Shown here: positions 1 through 8,457 of the stretch, one piece after another | How the letters are laid out: each line of letters starts with the position of its first letter | How positions within the stretch are numbered: position 1 is the stretch's first letter | Assembly: GCA_021778415.1 (NCBI GenBank) | Contig: JAJYCL010000013.1 | Coordinates: 1 to 64,000 of the forward strand | Source of the DNA: a bacterium | Lineage (GTDB): Bacteria > Vulcanimicrobiota > Vulcanimicrobiia > Vulcanimicrobiales > Vulcanimicrobiaceae | DNA: 64,000 bases | Direction: 5' to 3' | Made by a program: the position numbers and the translations under genes | The notes under the pieces: model-generated | Databases searched by the model: none | What the model saw: the letters and a program-made list of their open reading frames with translations, nothing else | Told to the model about the DNA's origin: nothing

Positions 1-165
1 GAGGAGCGAGTGCGTCCCCGTCATGCTGAGGAGCGAGTGCGATCCCGTCATGCTGAGGAGCGAGTGCGATCCCGTCATGCTGAGGAGCGAGCGAAGCGAG
101 CGTCTCGAAGCACACGCCCCTTCGAAGCACGTACGAATGGAGCACGCGTTCGCGTGCACCATTAG
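1..165. repeat. 27-bp tandem repeats of the GAGGAGCG palindromic family
   Basis: A 27-base unit containing TCATGCTGAGGAGCGAG recurs with exact 27-base spacing, starting at 20, 47 and 74. A partial copy lies at the window edge. The last copy runs into GCGAAGCGAGCGTCTCGAAGCA and GGAGCACGCGTTCGCGTGC, which are short palindromes. The same motifs return at about 23.09-23.37 kb, so this is a dispersed repeat family and not a coding region. The array is cut by the left window edge. Confidence 0.85.
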
Positions 166-632
166 GCGACGTAGTTGATGTTGACGGCGGCGCCGGCGGA
201 TTCTGCGGTGAGCAGAAAACTGTAGAGCGCATCGAGTTCGGCTTCAACGCGGTCGATTTCCATCGCGCTCACCGACCATGTGCCGGCGTGCTGCCACAAC
301 AAATGTTGGGCGCGCTTGAGCGCATCGCGCAAGCGTTGCGGCGTGGCCTCGAGGACGGACCAATCCAAAGCATGCTGCGGTGGTATGAGGCGCCAGCCGC
401 GGCCGACGCGAATCGTTGTCGGCTCCTCTTCTTCCTCAGGAAATGCATTCGGAATGGAGCCAAGCAAATCGAGGGCTTCGCGATCGGCGGATTCGCGCGG
501 CTCGGAGAAATCGCCCTGACGCACGATTAAGCGAAAGAACGTCGCGTCGCCGACGCAATGCGCGCCGGTCGATGAGGCGAGATTGACGTGGATCGCTTCC
601 GGGTCGTAATTCTCGATGTGTTCGTCGTTCAT
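162..632 (-). CDS. Hypothetical protein, 156 aa
   Basis: I do not recognise this family. The ATG at 630-632 opens 156 codons with bacterial-looking composition: an acidic run (EEEEEP) near residue 67 and a predicted helical C-terminal half (about residues 95-145). There is no signal peptide or membrane segment, so it is probably cytoplasmic. It is divergent from the glycolate oxidase subunit gene, 93 bases away, and its stop sits at the edge of the repeat array. No strong ribosome binding site is visible; CCGAGACGG lies just upstream of the ATG. Confidence 0.6.
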   Translation of the reverse strand: MNDEHIENYDPEAIHVNLASSTGAHCVGDATFFRLIVRQGDFSEPRESADREALDLLGSIPNAFPEEEEEPTTIRVGRGWRLIPPQHALDWSVLEATPQRLRDALKRAQHLLWQHAGTWSVSAMEIDRVEAELDALYSFLLTAESAGAAVNINYVA

Positions 633-725
633 CCGTCTCGGTTACTTCAGCGTTCCCGGAGCTGAAGCCTAGCCCGAGCCGCCGCCCGAACGGTAAACTT
701 TGCTTTCGCGGAGAACGCCGCAGCG

Positions 726-2042
726 GTGATCGATGCTGCGATCTTCGATAGGTGCGTCTCGTGCGGCTTATGTCTGCCCGCCTGCCCAACCTACCAAGAA
801 ACCATGACGGAAACATTAGGCCCGCGTGGCCGGATAAGCCTGATTAAGGCGATGGCCCTCGGAGAACTGGAGCCTGATAGCCCGGGATTCCAGGCGACGA
901 TCGGCGGCTGCCTTGGTTGCCGAGCCTGTGAGGCCGCCTGCCCATCGGGTGTTGCCTACGGTGAACTTCTCGAACAAGCACGGGAACGTATTGAACACGC
1001 CGTCGTGCCGTCTCGCTCGCTCCCCAAACGCATGATCCGTACGCTCTTGCTTCGTGATATTTTTGCGCATCCGTGGATGCTTCGAGCGTCTGCAGCTATT
1101 GCGCGGTTCGGCCAGCGTCTCGGACTCGATCGCTTGCTTGTCCTCACCGGCGTTGCGCGGCTTCTTGGCCTGGAGCGAGCGATTGCGCTGGCACCGCGCT
1201 TCGATGGCACGTCATTTGTGGCGAAGGGGCAACGCTTTGCCGCGCATCGCGTCTCCAAGACCGTTGCGTTGCACGTCGGGTGTATTGCATCGGTTGCCTT
1301 CGCGAAGCTGCACGAAGCAACGATTCGTGTGCTCAATCACGCGCATTGCACGGTGGTCGTTCCGGCCGGGCAGGGGTGTTGCGGTGCGATTGCAGCGCAC
1401 GCCGGCGAACGCACCGACGCGCGTGAGCGAGCGAAGGCCGTGATTGCGGCATTTGAAAGCTCCGGCGCATCGATCTACGTCACGAATGTCGCAGGTTGCG
1501 GCGCCGCATTAAAAGAGTATGGAACATGGTTTGCCCATGACGCGGAGTGGAGCGAACGCGCGCGTACATTTAGTGCAGCCGTTCGCGATATCACGGAACT
1601 CCTCGACGAGCAATTTGCCGCTTCGCCACCGAAACTCGGACCGCTCAAATGCAGCGTCGCGTATCAGGATCCGTGCCATCTCGCCCATGCGCAACGCATC
1701 ACGGCAGCGCCGCGCCGACTCTTGGAAATGATTCCGGCGATGACGCTTGTGCCGTTGCGTGAATCGTCGCTCTGCTGCGGTGGTGCCGGCGTTTACAACC
1801 TGACACAGCCGGATATGTCGGATCGCTTACGCGCCCGAAAAATCGAGACGATCATTGAATCCGGCGCGCAAGTTTTGGCGACGGCAAACCCCGGATGCGC
1901 GATACAAATCGAGGCGGGATTACGCGAGCGGACGCTGCGTTTGCCGGTCATGCATGTCGTCGAATTACTCGACGAAGCGTTTAGCGCTTACGACGCCTCG
2001 ACGCGCTCGCGTCCGGCGAGTGCATCGGCCATGGTGCGATAG
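726..2042 (+). CDS. glcF: Glycolate oxidase iron-sulfur subunit GlcF-like
   Basis: This is the (Fe-S)-binding electron-transfer subunit of the glycolate/lactate dehydrogenase family, which passes electrons from the flavin subunits toward the membrane chain. Two 4Fe-4S motifs are visible: C10-x2-C13-x2-C16-x3-C20-P and C62-x2-C65-x2-C68-x3-C72-P. Two cysteine-rich CCG domains follow, with GQGCCG near residue 215 and CCGGAG near residue 355. Length (438 aa) matches the family. The GTG at 726 is preceded by GGAGAA at 710-715. The flavin subunits GlcD/GlcE are not adjacent, so the partner must be encoded elsewhere. The 3' end overlaps the convergent STAS gene by 55 bases. Confidence 0.9.
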   Translation: MIDAAIFDRCVSCGLCLPACPTYQETMTETLGPRGRISLIKAMALGELEPDSPGFQATIGGCLGCRACEAACPSGVAYGELLEQARERIEHAVVPSRSLPKRMIRTLLLRDIFAHPWMLRASAAIARFGQRLGLDRLLVLTGVARLLGLERAIALAPRFDGTSFVAKGQRFAAHRVSKTVALHVGCIASVAFAKLHEATIRVLNHAHCTVVVPAGQGCCGAIAAHAGERTDARERAKAVIAAFESSGASIYVTNVAGCGAALKEYGTWFAHDAEWSERARTFSAAVRDITELLDEQFAASPPKLGPLKCSVAYQDPCHLAHAQRITAAPRRLLEMIPAMTLVPLRESSLCCGGAGVYNLTQPDMSDRLRARKIETIIESGAQVLATANPGCAIQIEAGLRERTLRLPVMHVVELLDEAFSAYDASTRSRPASASAMVR

Positions 2043-2359
2043 ACGGGGAAAACGCGTAACAATCCGGTGATATTCAGCAGACGCGAAATCGGACCGTCGG
2101 CGACGACGAGCGTAACGTGGCCACCGTTTTCGGAGGCGCGGCGGTGACTCCCGATGAGCGCGCCAAGGCCCGTCGAATCGAGAAATTCAACGCCGGAAAG
2201 ATCGACGATGAGATCGTGCTTGCCTTCGTTGGCGGCATCCATGAGCGCGGCGCGAACCGATGGGGCCGTGGCGATATCAAAACTTCCGCGTAAACGGAAC
2301 ACAAGCGCGTCGCCCTCGCGGTCTTTTTTAATATCGATCGTCAGTTCATCGTGGGCCAT
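1988..2359 (-). CDS. STAS-domain anti-sigma factor antagonist
   Basis: A single STAS domain of 123 aa in the SpoIIAA/RsbV family, whose unphosphorylated form binds an anti-sigma serine kinase and frees a sigma factor. The phosphorylatable serine is in FLDSTGLG (Ser62), with the usual preceding beta strand DLIVDLSGVEF. The ATG at 2357-2359 is chosen over an upstream in-frame start because GGGAG lies at 2371-2375 and the upstream extension would overlap the preceding gene. The NTF2-like gene ends only 8 bases before this start, so the two are probably co-transcribed. No kinase or phosphatase partner is in the window. Confidence 0.85.
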   Translation of the reverse strand: MAHDELTIDIKKDREGDALVFRLRGSFDIATAPSVRAALMDAANEGKHDLIVDLSGVEFLDSTGLGALIGSHRRASENGGHVTLVVADGPISRLLNITGLLRVFPVYRTMADALAGRERVEAS

Positions 2360-2367
2360 GATAGTGC

Positions 2368-2724
2368 TTACTCCCGAAATTCGCGCCAAGCGGCAATGCA
2401 ATCGTCGTTATACTCGACGATGACTCTCGTGTCGCGTTCGCGGACGCTCCCATCGGTGCCTTCAGCGTAAAATCGATAGCACACGTGCGTCAGGGGTTCG
2501 GCTTGCGGCCGCGACGCTACAAGGGCGATGGTGAGATCGCGAAATTCAAGGGAGCGAATTCGGGCAAAGTATGCGGCGAAAACGTTGTGTATCTGCGCAC
2601 GTCCCGTGTACTCTCGGCCGTCGAGCCCGCAGAAAATCCCGTCGCGACAAAACAGCGCAGCCGCGCCTTCGGCATCGCGCCGCTCCATCGCTTGGATCAC
2701 ACGTTGAGTGGTGGTTTGCGTCAT
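2368..2724 (-). CDS. NTF2/SnoaL-like small protein
   Basis: This 118-aa protein has the pattern of the SnoaL/NTF2-like cone fold: an N-terminal helix (RVIQAMERRDAEGAAALF), a DGIF strand, YTGRAQI, then a long sheet ending in DTRVIVEYNDDCIAAWREF. Such folds bind small molecules or act as isomerases, but no catalytic residue can be assigned here. The ATG at 2722-2724 has AGGGCG upstream and is preferred to an in-frame start 17 codons earlier that would run toward the tRNA. It is probably transcribed with the STAS gene downstream. Confidence 0.7.
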   Translation of the reverse strand: MTQTTTQRVIQAMERRDAEGAAALFCRDGIFCGLDGREYTGRAQIHNVFAAYFARIRSLEFRDLTIALVASRPQAEPLTHVCYRFYAEGTDGSVRERDTRVIVEYNDDCIAAWREFRE

Positions 2725-2751
2725 CTTGCGCCCTAAGTGACGAGAAAATTT

Positions 2752-2823
2752 CTGGGGTGGCTGGATTCGAACCAACGCATGGCGGAGTCAAAGTCCACTG
2801 CCTTACCGCTTGGCTACACCCCA
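2752..2823 (-). tRNA. tRNA-Gln (UUG)
   Basis: The minus strand folds into a cloverleaf: acceptor TGGGGTG/CACCCCA, anticodon arm GTGGA-CTTTGAC-TCCGC with anticodon TTG, and T arm with GGTTCGAATCC. The discriminator is G. No 3' CCA is encoded; the next bases are AAA. Confidence 0.93.
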
Positions 2824-2852
2824 TCGGCGCGGAGCGATGTTTGTGCACATCG

Positions 2853-3152
2853 CTACTTGTCCCTTTTTTGGAGCCCCGAGGTGGTGATCTCGAAAAGCTC
2901 CCCACGGGCCGCTCGGCGACTGTAGCCGATGGCGCGTGCCAACCAGAGTACGACAAGGACGAGGTCGAGGACTATGGCAAAACCGTACATCCACAACGTC
3001 GCTTGGATCGAGCGGAACACAAACGAGAGGATGAGCGGCCACGAAAGGGCCACCAGCGCGATACCCGCGCTGATGGCTCCGAAACGGAAGGCTTGACGAC
3101 GATGGACCTGATACCATGCAGTCGCCGTCTCATCCGGCGCGATCTGCTCCAT
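2853..3152 (-). CDS. Small membrane protein, two predicted helices
   Basis: This 99-aa protein has two hydrophobic segments (about residues 24-46 and 51-72), a hydrophilic N-terminus and a basic C-terminus after RAIGYSRRAARGE. I do not recognise a family; small two-helix inner-membrane proteins of this kind are common and functionally undefined. The stop codon abuts an 8-bp hairpin (AGCGATGT/ACATCGCT, 2833-2854) lying between this gene and tRNA-Gln. The NlpC/P60 gene is 65 bases upstream in the same direction, so co-transcription from the riboswitch promoter is possible. Confidence 0.6.
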   Translation of the reverse strand: MEQIAPDETATAWYQVHRRQAFRFGAISAGIALVALSWPLILSFVFRSIQATLWMYGFAIVLDLVLVVLWLARAIGYSRRAARGELFEITTSGLQKRDK

Positions 3153-3217
3153 GATCGCCGAGGGCCAGACGAGATAGAGAATACCGGCGCGGCGTTGTTC
3201 TTCCGCCGCGCGGTCGT

Positions 3218-3835
3218 TTATTGGTTCGATGCGACGTAGCGGCGCGCACCGAGGTAGCGCGACGCCCAGTACGATTGCGAGAGCTTCGAAACCATCACAC
3301 CGTGGCTGGAAGCATGGGCGAACTCCCCGTTACCGAGGTAGATGCCAACGTGCGACGGGCCGGGCAGGTAGGTTTGAAAGAACACGAGGTCTCCCGGACG
3401 CGGGCCGCCGACAGCCGGCTTGCCGGCGTAGAACTGCGCATCGGCAGTGCGGGGCAAGTGGATACCAAGCATCGCAAACACGTGCTGGACATAGCCCGAG
3501 CAATCGAAGCCCGAGGTCGACGTGCCGCCAAAAACGTACGGAACGCCGAGAAAACGCAGGGCGCTGTGGGTGACGTTGACGGCAAATTTTGAGAGTCCAC
3601 CAAACATCGTGCCCGCAAAAGCGGCAAGTCCATGGGGCTTGGCGGCTTCAGCTTTGCGAACTTGGACCAGGTGTGCCGTCCATTCGACGACATCGGGATC
3701 ATTGGCGGATTGTGTGGTTTTCGCGGCGGTCGCTACCTGCGTGGCGGCGACGGTGGATGGCTCTGCTGCCGATGCGGCGATACCGATACCGGCCAACGCA
3801 AACGACAAAGCGAGTGCTCCGAGAAAATAGCGCAA
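3218..3835 (-). CDS. Secreted NlpC/P60 peptidoglycan endopeptidase
   Basis: This is a cell-wall hydrolase of the C40 family, which cuts D-gamma-Glu/diaminopimelate bonds in stem peptides. An N-terminal signal peptide (about residues 1-24, ending ASAAE) leads to a catalytic domain from about residue 88. It contains DCSGY (Cys112), SHVGIYLG (His162) and FAHASS (His174). I place the start at the TTG at 3833-3835 because AGAGGAG at 3843-3849 sits 7 bases upstream. The longer GTG at 3857-3859 would fall inside the terminal helix of the c-di-AMP riboswitch. This gives 205 aa, normal for single-domain members. Expression is expected to respond to c-di-AMP. Confidence 0.92.
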   Translation of the reverse strand: MRYFLGALALSFALAGIGIAASAAEPSTVAATQVATAAKTTQSANDPDVVEWTAHLVQVRKAEAAKPHGLAAFAGTMFGGLSKFAVNVTHSALRFLGVPYVFGGTSTSGFDCSGYVQHVFAMLGIHLPRTADAQFYAGKPAVGGPRPGDLVFFQTYLPGPSHVGIYLGNGEFAHASSHGVMVSKLSQSYWASRYLGARRYVASNQ

Positions 3836-3854
3836 AAGACGGCTCCTCTTTCGT

Positions 3855-3972
3855 GACACTTACGAGGTTAGTTGACGGGTTCGGACGGAAAGATTGCCCG
3901 TGAGCCGACCGGCTCATTCACCCCACCTGGGAGTCCCCCGCTCCGCCGCACGCTGCGCCGGATTCAGTGATG
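3855..3972 (-). promoter_or_regulatory. c-di-AMP riboswitch (ydaO/yuaA class)
   Basis: Read on the minus strand, the leader of the NlpC/P60 gene carries the conserved blocks of the ydaO class in order: GCGGGGGACTCCCAGG (3926-3941), GGGGTGAAT (3916-3924), CTTTCCGTCCGAACCCG, and CGTCAACTAACCTCGTA at the 3' end (3861-3877). Short outer strands CACT (3966-3969) and AGTG (3857-3860) can pair as P1. The aptamer ends only 8 bases before the AGAGGAG ribosome binding site, leaving no room for a separate terminator. Control of translation is therefore more likely than attenuation; that part is inference. Confidence 0.93.
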
Positions 3973-4094
3973 TGGTAGTCGTGACCGGGGATATCCCGGC
4001 CTCATCGACGTCCTCTTCAACGGCTACGCCCCATCTCCTGTTCCCCCTTTACGCTTTCATTACACGGCTGGCCCCGCAAGGTGGTATCGAATGA

Positions 4095-4148
4095 AGCCTT
4101 TCCCATGCGTGGGAGGCTCGACCAGGGATCCGCCCACTTGGAAAGGCT
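4095..4148. other. Nested inverted repeat between riboswitch leader and lipoprotein gene
   Basis: AGCCTTTCC (4095-4103) and GGAAAGGCT (4140-4148) are perfect complements enclosing 36 bases, and an inner pair GTGGG/CCCAC can form inside. The right arm overlaps the stop codon of the upstream lipoprotein gene. No T-run follows on either strand, so it is not a standard terminator. It may mark the end of the lipoprotein transcript or a structured RNA. Confidence 0.5.
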
Positions 4149-4686
4149 ACGTTTCGACGACCTCTACGATCCCTCCAGGAACGTCCGTACGCTGAATTTC
4201 GAGGCCAGTACTTTTACCGGATTTATCGAAATATTCGTCTTTCACGCATTTCCCATCCGCGCTTTTCGATGATCGACGTGCAGATTCGTCTCGGGCGTAC
4301 CTGCGTTTTCGGATCGGGCCCGAAATTACGATATCGCAGCCTAATTTCGTCGTCATGCCTCTAACAAGTGCTTGCACATCAATATAGTGAATGTTCGCTG
4401 CTTTTTTCCATTCGATTCCATCGGGCTCGAAAATGGGATCTGTAACGCTACCATGATCGTGGCCCTCTAGAATACGCATTGCTACGATGTGTGGTGTCGG
4501 TGAACGTTTGTAGGTAGCGACAACGCTTCGAGATGAAGTTATGTAGAATTTCATATAAAAATCAGACCCATCGATTGACTCTCGTATAACGTACGTCTTT
4601 TCTTGCGCGCCATAAGGGTGGCAAGATTGAAGCACAGTGCTCATGAAAAGACTCAAGAAAATCGCAGTTTGAAGCTTTCGTCGCAT
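4147..4686 (-). CDS. Putative lipoprotein, unknown function
   Basis: The N-terminus has a basic start, a hydrophobic stretch and a lipobox-like LQSC with Cys22, so a 22-residue type II signal peptide is likely. The mature part (about 157 aa) matches no family I know; it is basic around residues 128-140 (RKRRYARDESARRSSK). The gene and its upstream 190 bases are clearly richer in A+T than the flanking chromosome, as is the next gene. This suggests the pair was acquired. No operon partner can be named. Confidence 0.6.
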   Translation of the reverse strand: MRRKLQTAIFLSLFMSTVLQSCHPYGAQEKTYVIRESIDGSDFYMKFYITSSRSVVATYKRSPTPHIVAMRILEGHDHGSVTDPIFEPDGIEWKKAANIHYIDVQALVRGMTTKLGCDIVISGPIRKRRYARDESARRSSKSADGKCVKDEYFDKSGKSTGLEIQRTDVPGGIVEVVET

Positions 4687-4878
4687 GCTAATTTGCTCTA
4701 TCCTATAAAAAATCGCATGTCCCTTACGTTAGCAAAGCGTTCCAGATCCTTCGCAATATATACTTCTTGTGATGTGATTGTAGGCGATGAGGTAAGTGTT
4801 CTTGAGCGGTTTAGGCGGCTGTAACAGATCGAAAAAGCAGCGTGCATAAAAATTTGCTTGCACGATCATTCCAATTTG

Positions 4879-5487
4879 CTAAATGACGAAATTTAGCGCT
4901 TCTACCGCACGTAACACTGCTGACATCGCTAGATCCCGATAGTCCGGATTAAAAAACTGGACGGTAAGATCGCCCCAATCGCAACCGACGCTTGCAATAA
5001 GCTCCTGACGGCAAGGCGAATAATCCGTGAAAATAGTCGCATCTTTGCTCTCGAAATACTCCTCCCTACGACGCCAAAGCCCCACGACCACATAGCGGTT
5101 AAGTTCAGGCCCATCGCGCGTCGATGTCGCTTGGCACGCCACCTGGACGGCGTTACGATATTCCGGAACAATATATATCTGTCCGCCGCGAGTCCAAAAT
5201 CTCCCGTAATTGTGACCCTCCAAAGGCGATACTTTCTCAACATCTGCAAATTGCGCTTGATAATACCCATCTTGTAAGAGACGTTTGATTTCTTGGACAT
5301 CGTCTGGACGGCCATGAAGAAGAATTCCCGAATCTTTGACTGTTCGAGCAATCGAGTTGAGAACGGTAGCTTCAATAATGCTATTCTCAAGCATATCAAA
5401 TTGCCAGGGGCCAGGGCCATCCCCGTCGTTACGAAACGTCATCCATTTTTGAGTTACTTGTTCAAGATTAAGAAGCATCACCGTCAC
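4879..5487 (-). CDS. Hypothetical protein, 202 aa
   Basis: I do not recognise the family. The protein is soluble and lacks a signal peptide. Segments such as ARTVKDSGILLHGRPDDVQEI and GRFWTRGGQIYIVPEYRN suggest an alpha/beta fold. Two starts are possible: GTG at 5485-5487 and ATG at 5476-5478; GAAGAG just upstream favours the GTG slightly. Base composition is A+T-rich relative to its neighbours, like the lipoprotein gene 192 bases downstream. The position between a housekeeping-like wall hydrolase and a secreted hydrolase gives no functional hint. Confidence 0.55.
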   Translation of the reverse strand: MTVMLLNLEQVTQKWMTFRNDGDGPGPWQFDMLENSIIEATVLNSIARTVKDSGILLHGRPDDVQEIKRLLQDGYYQAQFADVEKVSPLEGHNYGRFWTRGGQIYIVPEYRNAVQVACQATSTRDGPELNRYVVVGLWRRREEYFESKDATIFTDYSPCRQELIASVGCDWGDLTVQFFNPDYRDLAMSAVLRAVEALNFVI

Positions 5488-5656
5488 TACTCTTCTATCG
5501 AGGTAAATTCATTTACCGAGCAGTTACAGGGCCTTTCGCGGTATGTTTCCGTTTGCGCCTTTAAATCCAGGACCGCTACGGTTTCGCTACACGGCAGGTG
5601 AGGCTGGGTGCGTCCCGAGGCAGGTTACCCTCGCATGAACGTATGAATGCGCTAGC

Positions 5657-7225
5657 ATGAGTACATACTGGCGCGTTTTGATCTCGCTTCTTCTTCTTTT
5701 CGCGATGCAGTTTGCGGGGATTCCCGTCTCGGCGGCTCCCCAAGAACCGCCGTCGGCAATCTCTGCGACGCACATAACCCAGGCGAATATTCACAAGGCA
5801 GTTGCGTCGCTGGCCGGGTTTGCGCAGGCACTTCAGAAAAAAACCGGCGTTCCCGGTATCGCGATTGCCGTCGTCCGTGGCGATAAGGTTCTCTATGCCC
5901 GAGGCTTCGGGGTTCGAAAAATTGGCACGACGTTGCGCGTCGACGCGAACACCGTGTTCCAGCTTGCGTCGGTTTCGAAATCGTTGGCATCCACGGTCGT
6001 GGCCGGTGCCGTAGGACAAGGCCGCGTGAAATGGACGGATCCGGTCGCAAAATATCTGCCAGGATTCACGTTATCCGATCCGTACGTCGGATCGCATGTA
6101 ACGATTGAAGATATGTTTTCTCATCGAAGCGGCCTCCCGGATCACGCGGGTGATCTGCTCGAAGACCTCGGCTATTCGCGCGCCGACGTTCTTTCTCGCC
6201 TTGCACTTGAACCGCTCGATCCATTTCGCATCACCTACCATTATACGAACTTCGGCTTGACGGCCGCCGCGCAAGCCGTTGCCAATGCCGAGGGAATGAC
6301 CTGGTCTGCCCTCTCGCAGCATATCTTATACGGTCCTCTCGGCATGACATCGACGAGTTCGCGATGGAGTGATTATCACAACAATGCAAATCATGCAACG
6401 CTCGCAGTAAAAAGAAACGGTATGTGGATCAACAGTAGCCGCGAGCCCGATGCGCAATCGCCGGCGGGCGGAGCGAGCTCAAGTGTCAACGATCTTGCGA
6501 AATGGATGATGCTCGAACTCTCCGAGGGGAAGTATCATGGAAAGCAGATCATCGATAGAGCCGCATTGTTGCAAACACAACAACCGCTCATGCTAACAAA
6601 GCCGGCGAATCCGCCGAATCGCGGAAGTTTTTATGGACTCGGTATGGGCGTGAGTTACGATGAGGCGGGTTTTCTTCGTCTCTCGCATTCAGGTGCATTC
6701 GAAAGCGGCGCGGCGACAACATACGCGATGCTTCCAGCCGCGCATCTTGGCATCGTCGTCCTGACGAACGGCGAACCGATGGGTGTGCCGGAGGCAATTG
6801 CCATGCAGTTTTACGATGTCGTCGAATTCGGGAAGGTGCAACGAGATTGGCCTTCGCTCTTGTTCTCCGCGTTTGCACAACTGATGGCTCCGACAGGTGA
6901 TCTCGTGGGCAAAACGCCGCCCGCGCATCCCAACCCCGCCCTTCCGCTTGATGCCTATGTCGGTCGCTATGTGAACACCTATTACGGCCCCGCAACCGTT
7001 ACGGTGAAGAACGGTGTGCTGCTTCTGGCGATCGGTAAAACCGGAAAATTTACGCTCCGCCATTGGGATGGCAATGCGTTCTCGCTGCAACCGAGCGGCG
7101 AAAATGCTCCCGGCCTAACGTCGGCAACATTTACACCAGCAAGCACCGCGCATGCCGCAAAGTTAACGATTGACTATCTCAACGCAAACGGGCTCGGGAC
7201 GTTTGTTCGGGGACCATTGTATTAG
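5657..7225 (+). CDS. Secreted serine hydrolase, beta-lactamase/class C PBP fold
   Basis: A 522-aa member of the beta-lactamase family that includes D-aminopeptidases, esterases and PBP4*-like proteins. A signal peptide spans about residues 1-28 (cut after PVSAA). The three active-site motifs are present: SVSK (SxxK) at about residues 113-116, YTN (YxN) near 197, and HSG near 344. A C-terminal domain of roughly 110 aa (from about residue 410) resembles the DUF3471-type tail of such hydrolases. The substrate cannot be told from sequence. It stands alone, with 169 bases upstream and 50 downstream. Confidence 0.85.
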   Translation: MSTYWRVLISLLLLFAMQFAGIPVSAAPQEPPSAISATHITQANIHKAVASLAGFAQALQKKTGVPGIAIAVVRGDKVLYARGFGVRKIGTTLRVDANTVFQLASVSKSLASTVVAGAVGQGRVKWTDPVAKYLPGFTLSDPYVGSHVTIEDMFSHRSGLPDHAGDLLEDLGYSRADVLSRLALEPLDPFRITYHYTNFGLTAAAQAVANAEGMTWSALSQHILYGPLGMTSTSSRWSDYHNNANHATLAVKRNGMWINSSREPDAQSPAGGASSSVNDLAKWMMLELSEGKYHGKQIIDRAALLQTQQPLMLTKPANPPNRGSFYGLGMGVSYDEAGFLRLSHSGAFESGAATTYAMLPAAHLGIVVLTNGEPMGVPEAIAMQFYDVVEFGKVQRDWPSLLFSAFAQLMAPTGDLVGKTPPAHPNPALPLDAYVGRYVNTYYGPATVTVKNGVLLLAIGKTGKFTLRHWDGNAFSLQPSGENAPGLTSATFTPASTAHAAKLTIDYLNANGLGTFVRGPLY

Positions 7226-7275
7226 GAAAGCGTCTGCCTGGTTGCAGAGGACTCACTGTGCTAAAGTATTGGTGA

Positions 7276-8457
7276 ATGGATTCACACGCAAATCCCTATC
7301 GCCCGGGCGCAGGACTGCAACCGCCGTTCTTCGCCGGTCGCGAGTCGCTACTAACCGATGCTTCGGTGGCGATGGACCGTTTGCTCATTGGACGTTCGTC
7401 AAAAAGTTTCATGCTCGTTGGCTTGCGTGGCGTTGGGAAAACCGCGCTATTGCAGCGCTATGCAAATCTTGCCGAAGAGGCTGGCATGATGTCGGTCGTC
7501 ATTGAGGTCGCCGAAGGATCGGATATAACCAAACTCCTTGCGGCACGTCTCTATGAAGTCTTGCTGCACATGAGCGCTCGCGGGATGACGTCGAGAATAC
7601 GCAATACGCTACGATTCCTTCAAGGATTCATGCTTCCGGCAAACACGAATGGATACAATGAATTCGTGGCTGATTCAGAGATGCACACCGTGGCAACCGG
7701 TGACCCGTCCATCGATCTGCTTGACATTTTTTTGGAAGTTGGCGAAGTCGCTCGCGAGAACAAAACTACCATTTTTTTCGCATTTGATGAACTCCATCGT
7801 CTTCCGGCGCTTGAGCTTGGCGCGTTGATTGGGGCACAGCACGGCGCGGTACAACGATCAAGACCGATCTTCTTTGTCGCCGCCGGATTACCCCAGCTTC
7901 CAATGCTGGCCGCAGAAGCCAGATCCTATAGCGAGCGTATGTTTGCCGTCCTACCAATCGGTGCATTGTCATATCAAGAAATGCATCACGCCGTCCAAAT
8001 TCCTGCGGAAGCCCAAGGGGTCCGTTTCGAAGATGATGCCGTCAAAGAAATCTATCGCGTTACTCAAGGATTTCCCTATTTCGTCCAGGAGTGGGCGCAT
8101 GGTGCCTGGGCATTGGCGGATGCATCCCTTATTACAATTCAGAATGTCGCTCATGCTTCGCAGGCGGTCCTTCATCGCCTAAGCGAGTCATTTTTTCAGG
8201 TTCGCCTTGATCGACTCACTGACGCGGAAAAGCGTTACCTGGTCGCAATGGGGACACTCGGGGATGGCGCACAGAGCACGCGCGATATTGCGCACTCACT
8301 CGGAAAAAAAAGCACAGCGCTAGGATCGATTCGAGCAAACCTTATTCGAAAGGGCATACTCTATAGCCCGAGGTCCGGTGAGGTCGCGTATACCGCCCCG
8401 CTATTCAAAGAGTTTTTGCAATGCGCACGCTCATCTCTGCGGATACTAGAGGCATGA
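7276..8457 (+). CDS. P-loop ATPase with C-terminal winged-helix region
   Basis: A 393-aa AAA/STAND-type ATPase resembling the broad AAA_16/archaeal-ATPase group. The N-terminal NPYRPGAG and FAGRE lead to Walker A GLRGVGKT (about residues 49-56) and Walker B FFAFDE (about 168-173). A sensor-like region (FFVAAGLPQLP) follows, then a C-terminal winged-helix segment (about 310-390) with RLTDAEKRYLVAMGTLG and LIRKGILYSPRSGEVAYTAP. Its stop overlaps the start of the HTH gene in ATGA, so the two are translationally coupled. ATPases of this kind are often found in variable regions. I infer a regulatory or defence-linked switch, without proof. Confidence 0.75.
   Translation: MDSHANPYRPGAGLQPPFFAGRESLLTDASVAMDRLLIGRSSKSFMLVGLRGVGKTALLQRYANLAEEAGMMSVVIEVAEGSDITKLLAARLYEVLLHMSARGMTSRIRNTLRFLQGFMLPANTNGYNEFVADSEMHTVATGDPSIDLLDIFLEVGEVARENKTTIFFAFDELHRLPALELGALIGAQHGAVQRSRPIFFVAAGLPQLPMLAAEARSYSERMFAVLPIGALSYQEMHHAVQIPAEAQGVRFEDDAVKEIYRVTQGFPYFVQEWAHGAWALADASLITIQNVAHASQAVLHRLSESFFQVRLDRLTDAEKRYLVAMGTLGDGAQSTRDIAHSLGKKSTALGSIRANLIRKGILYSPRSGEVAYTAPLFKEFLQCARSSLRILEA

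Noticed and set aside
2571-3239. 222-codon plus-strand frame across tRNA-Gln
   Set aside because: It is the antisense of two genes and a tRNA, with Arg-rich composition typical of shadow frames.
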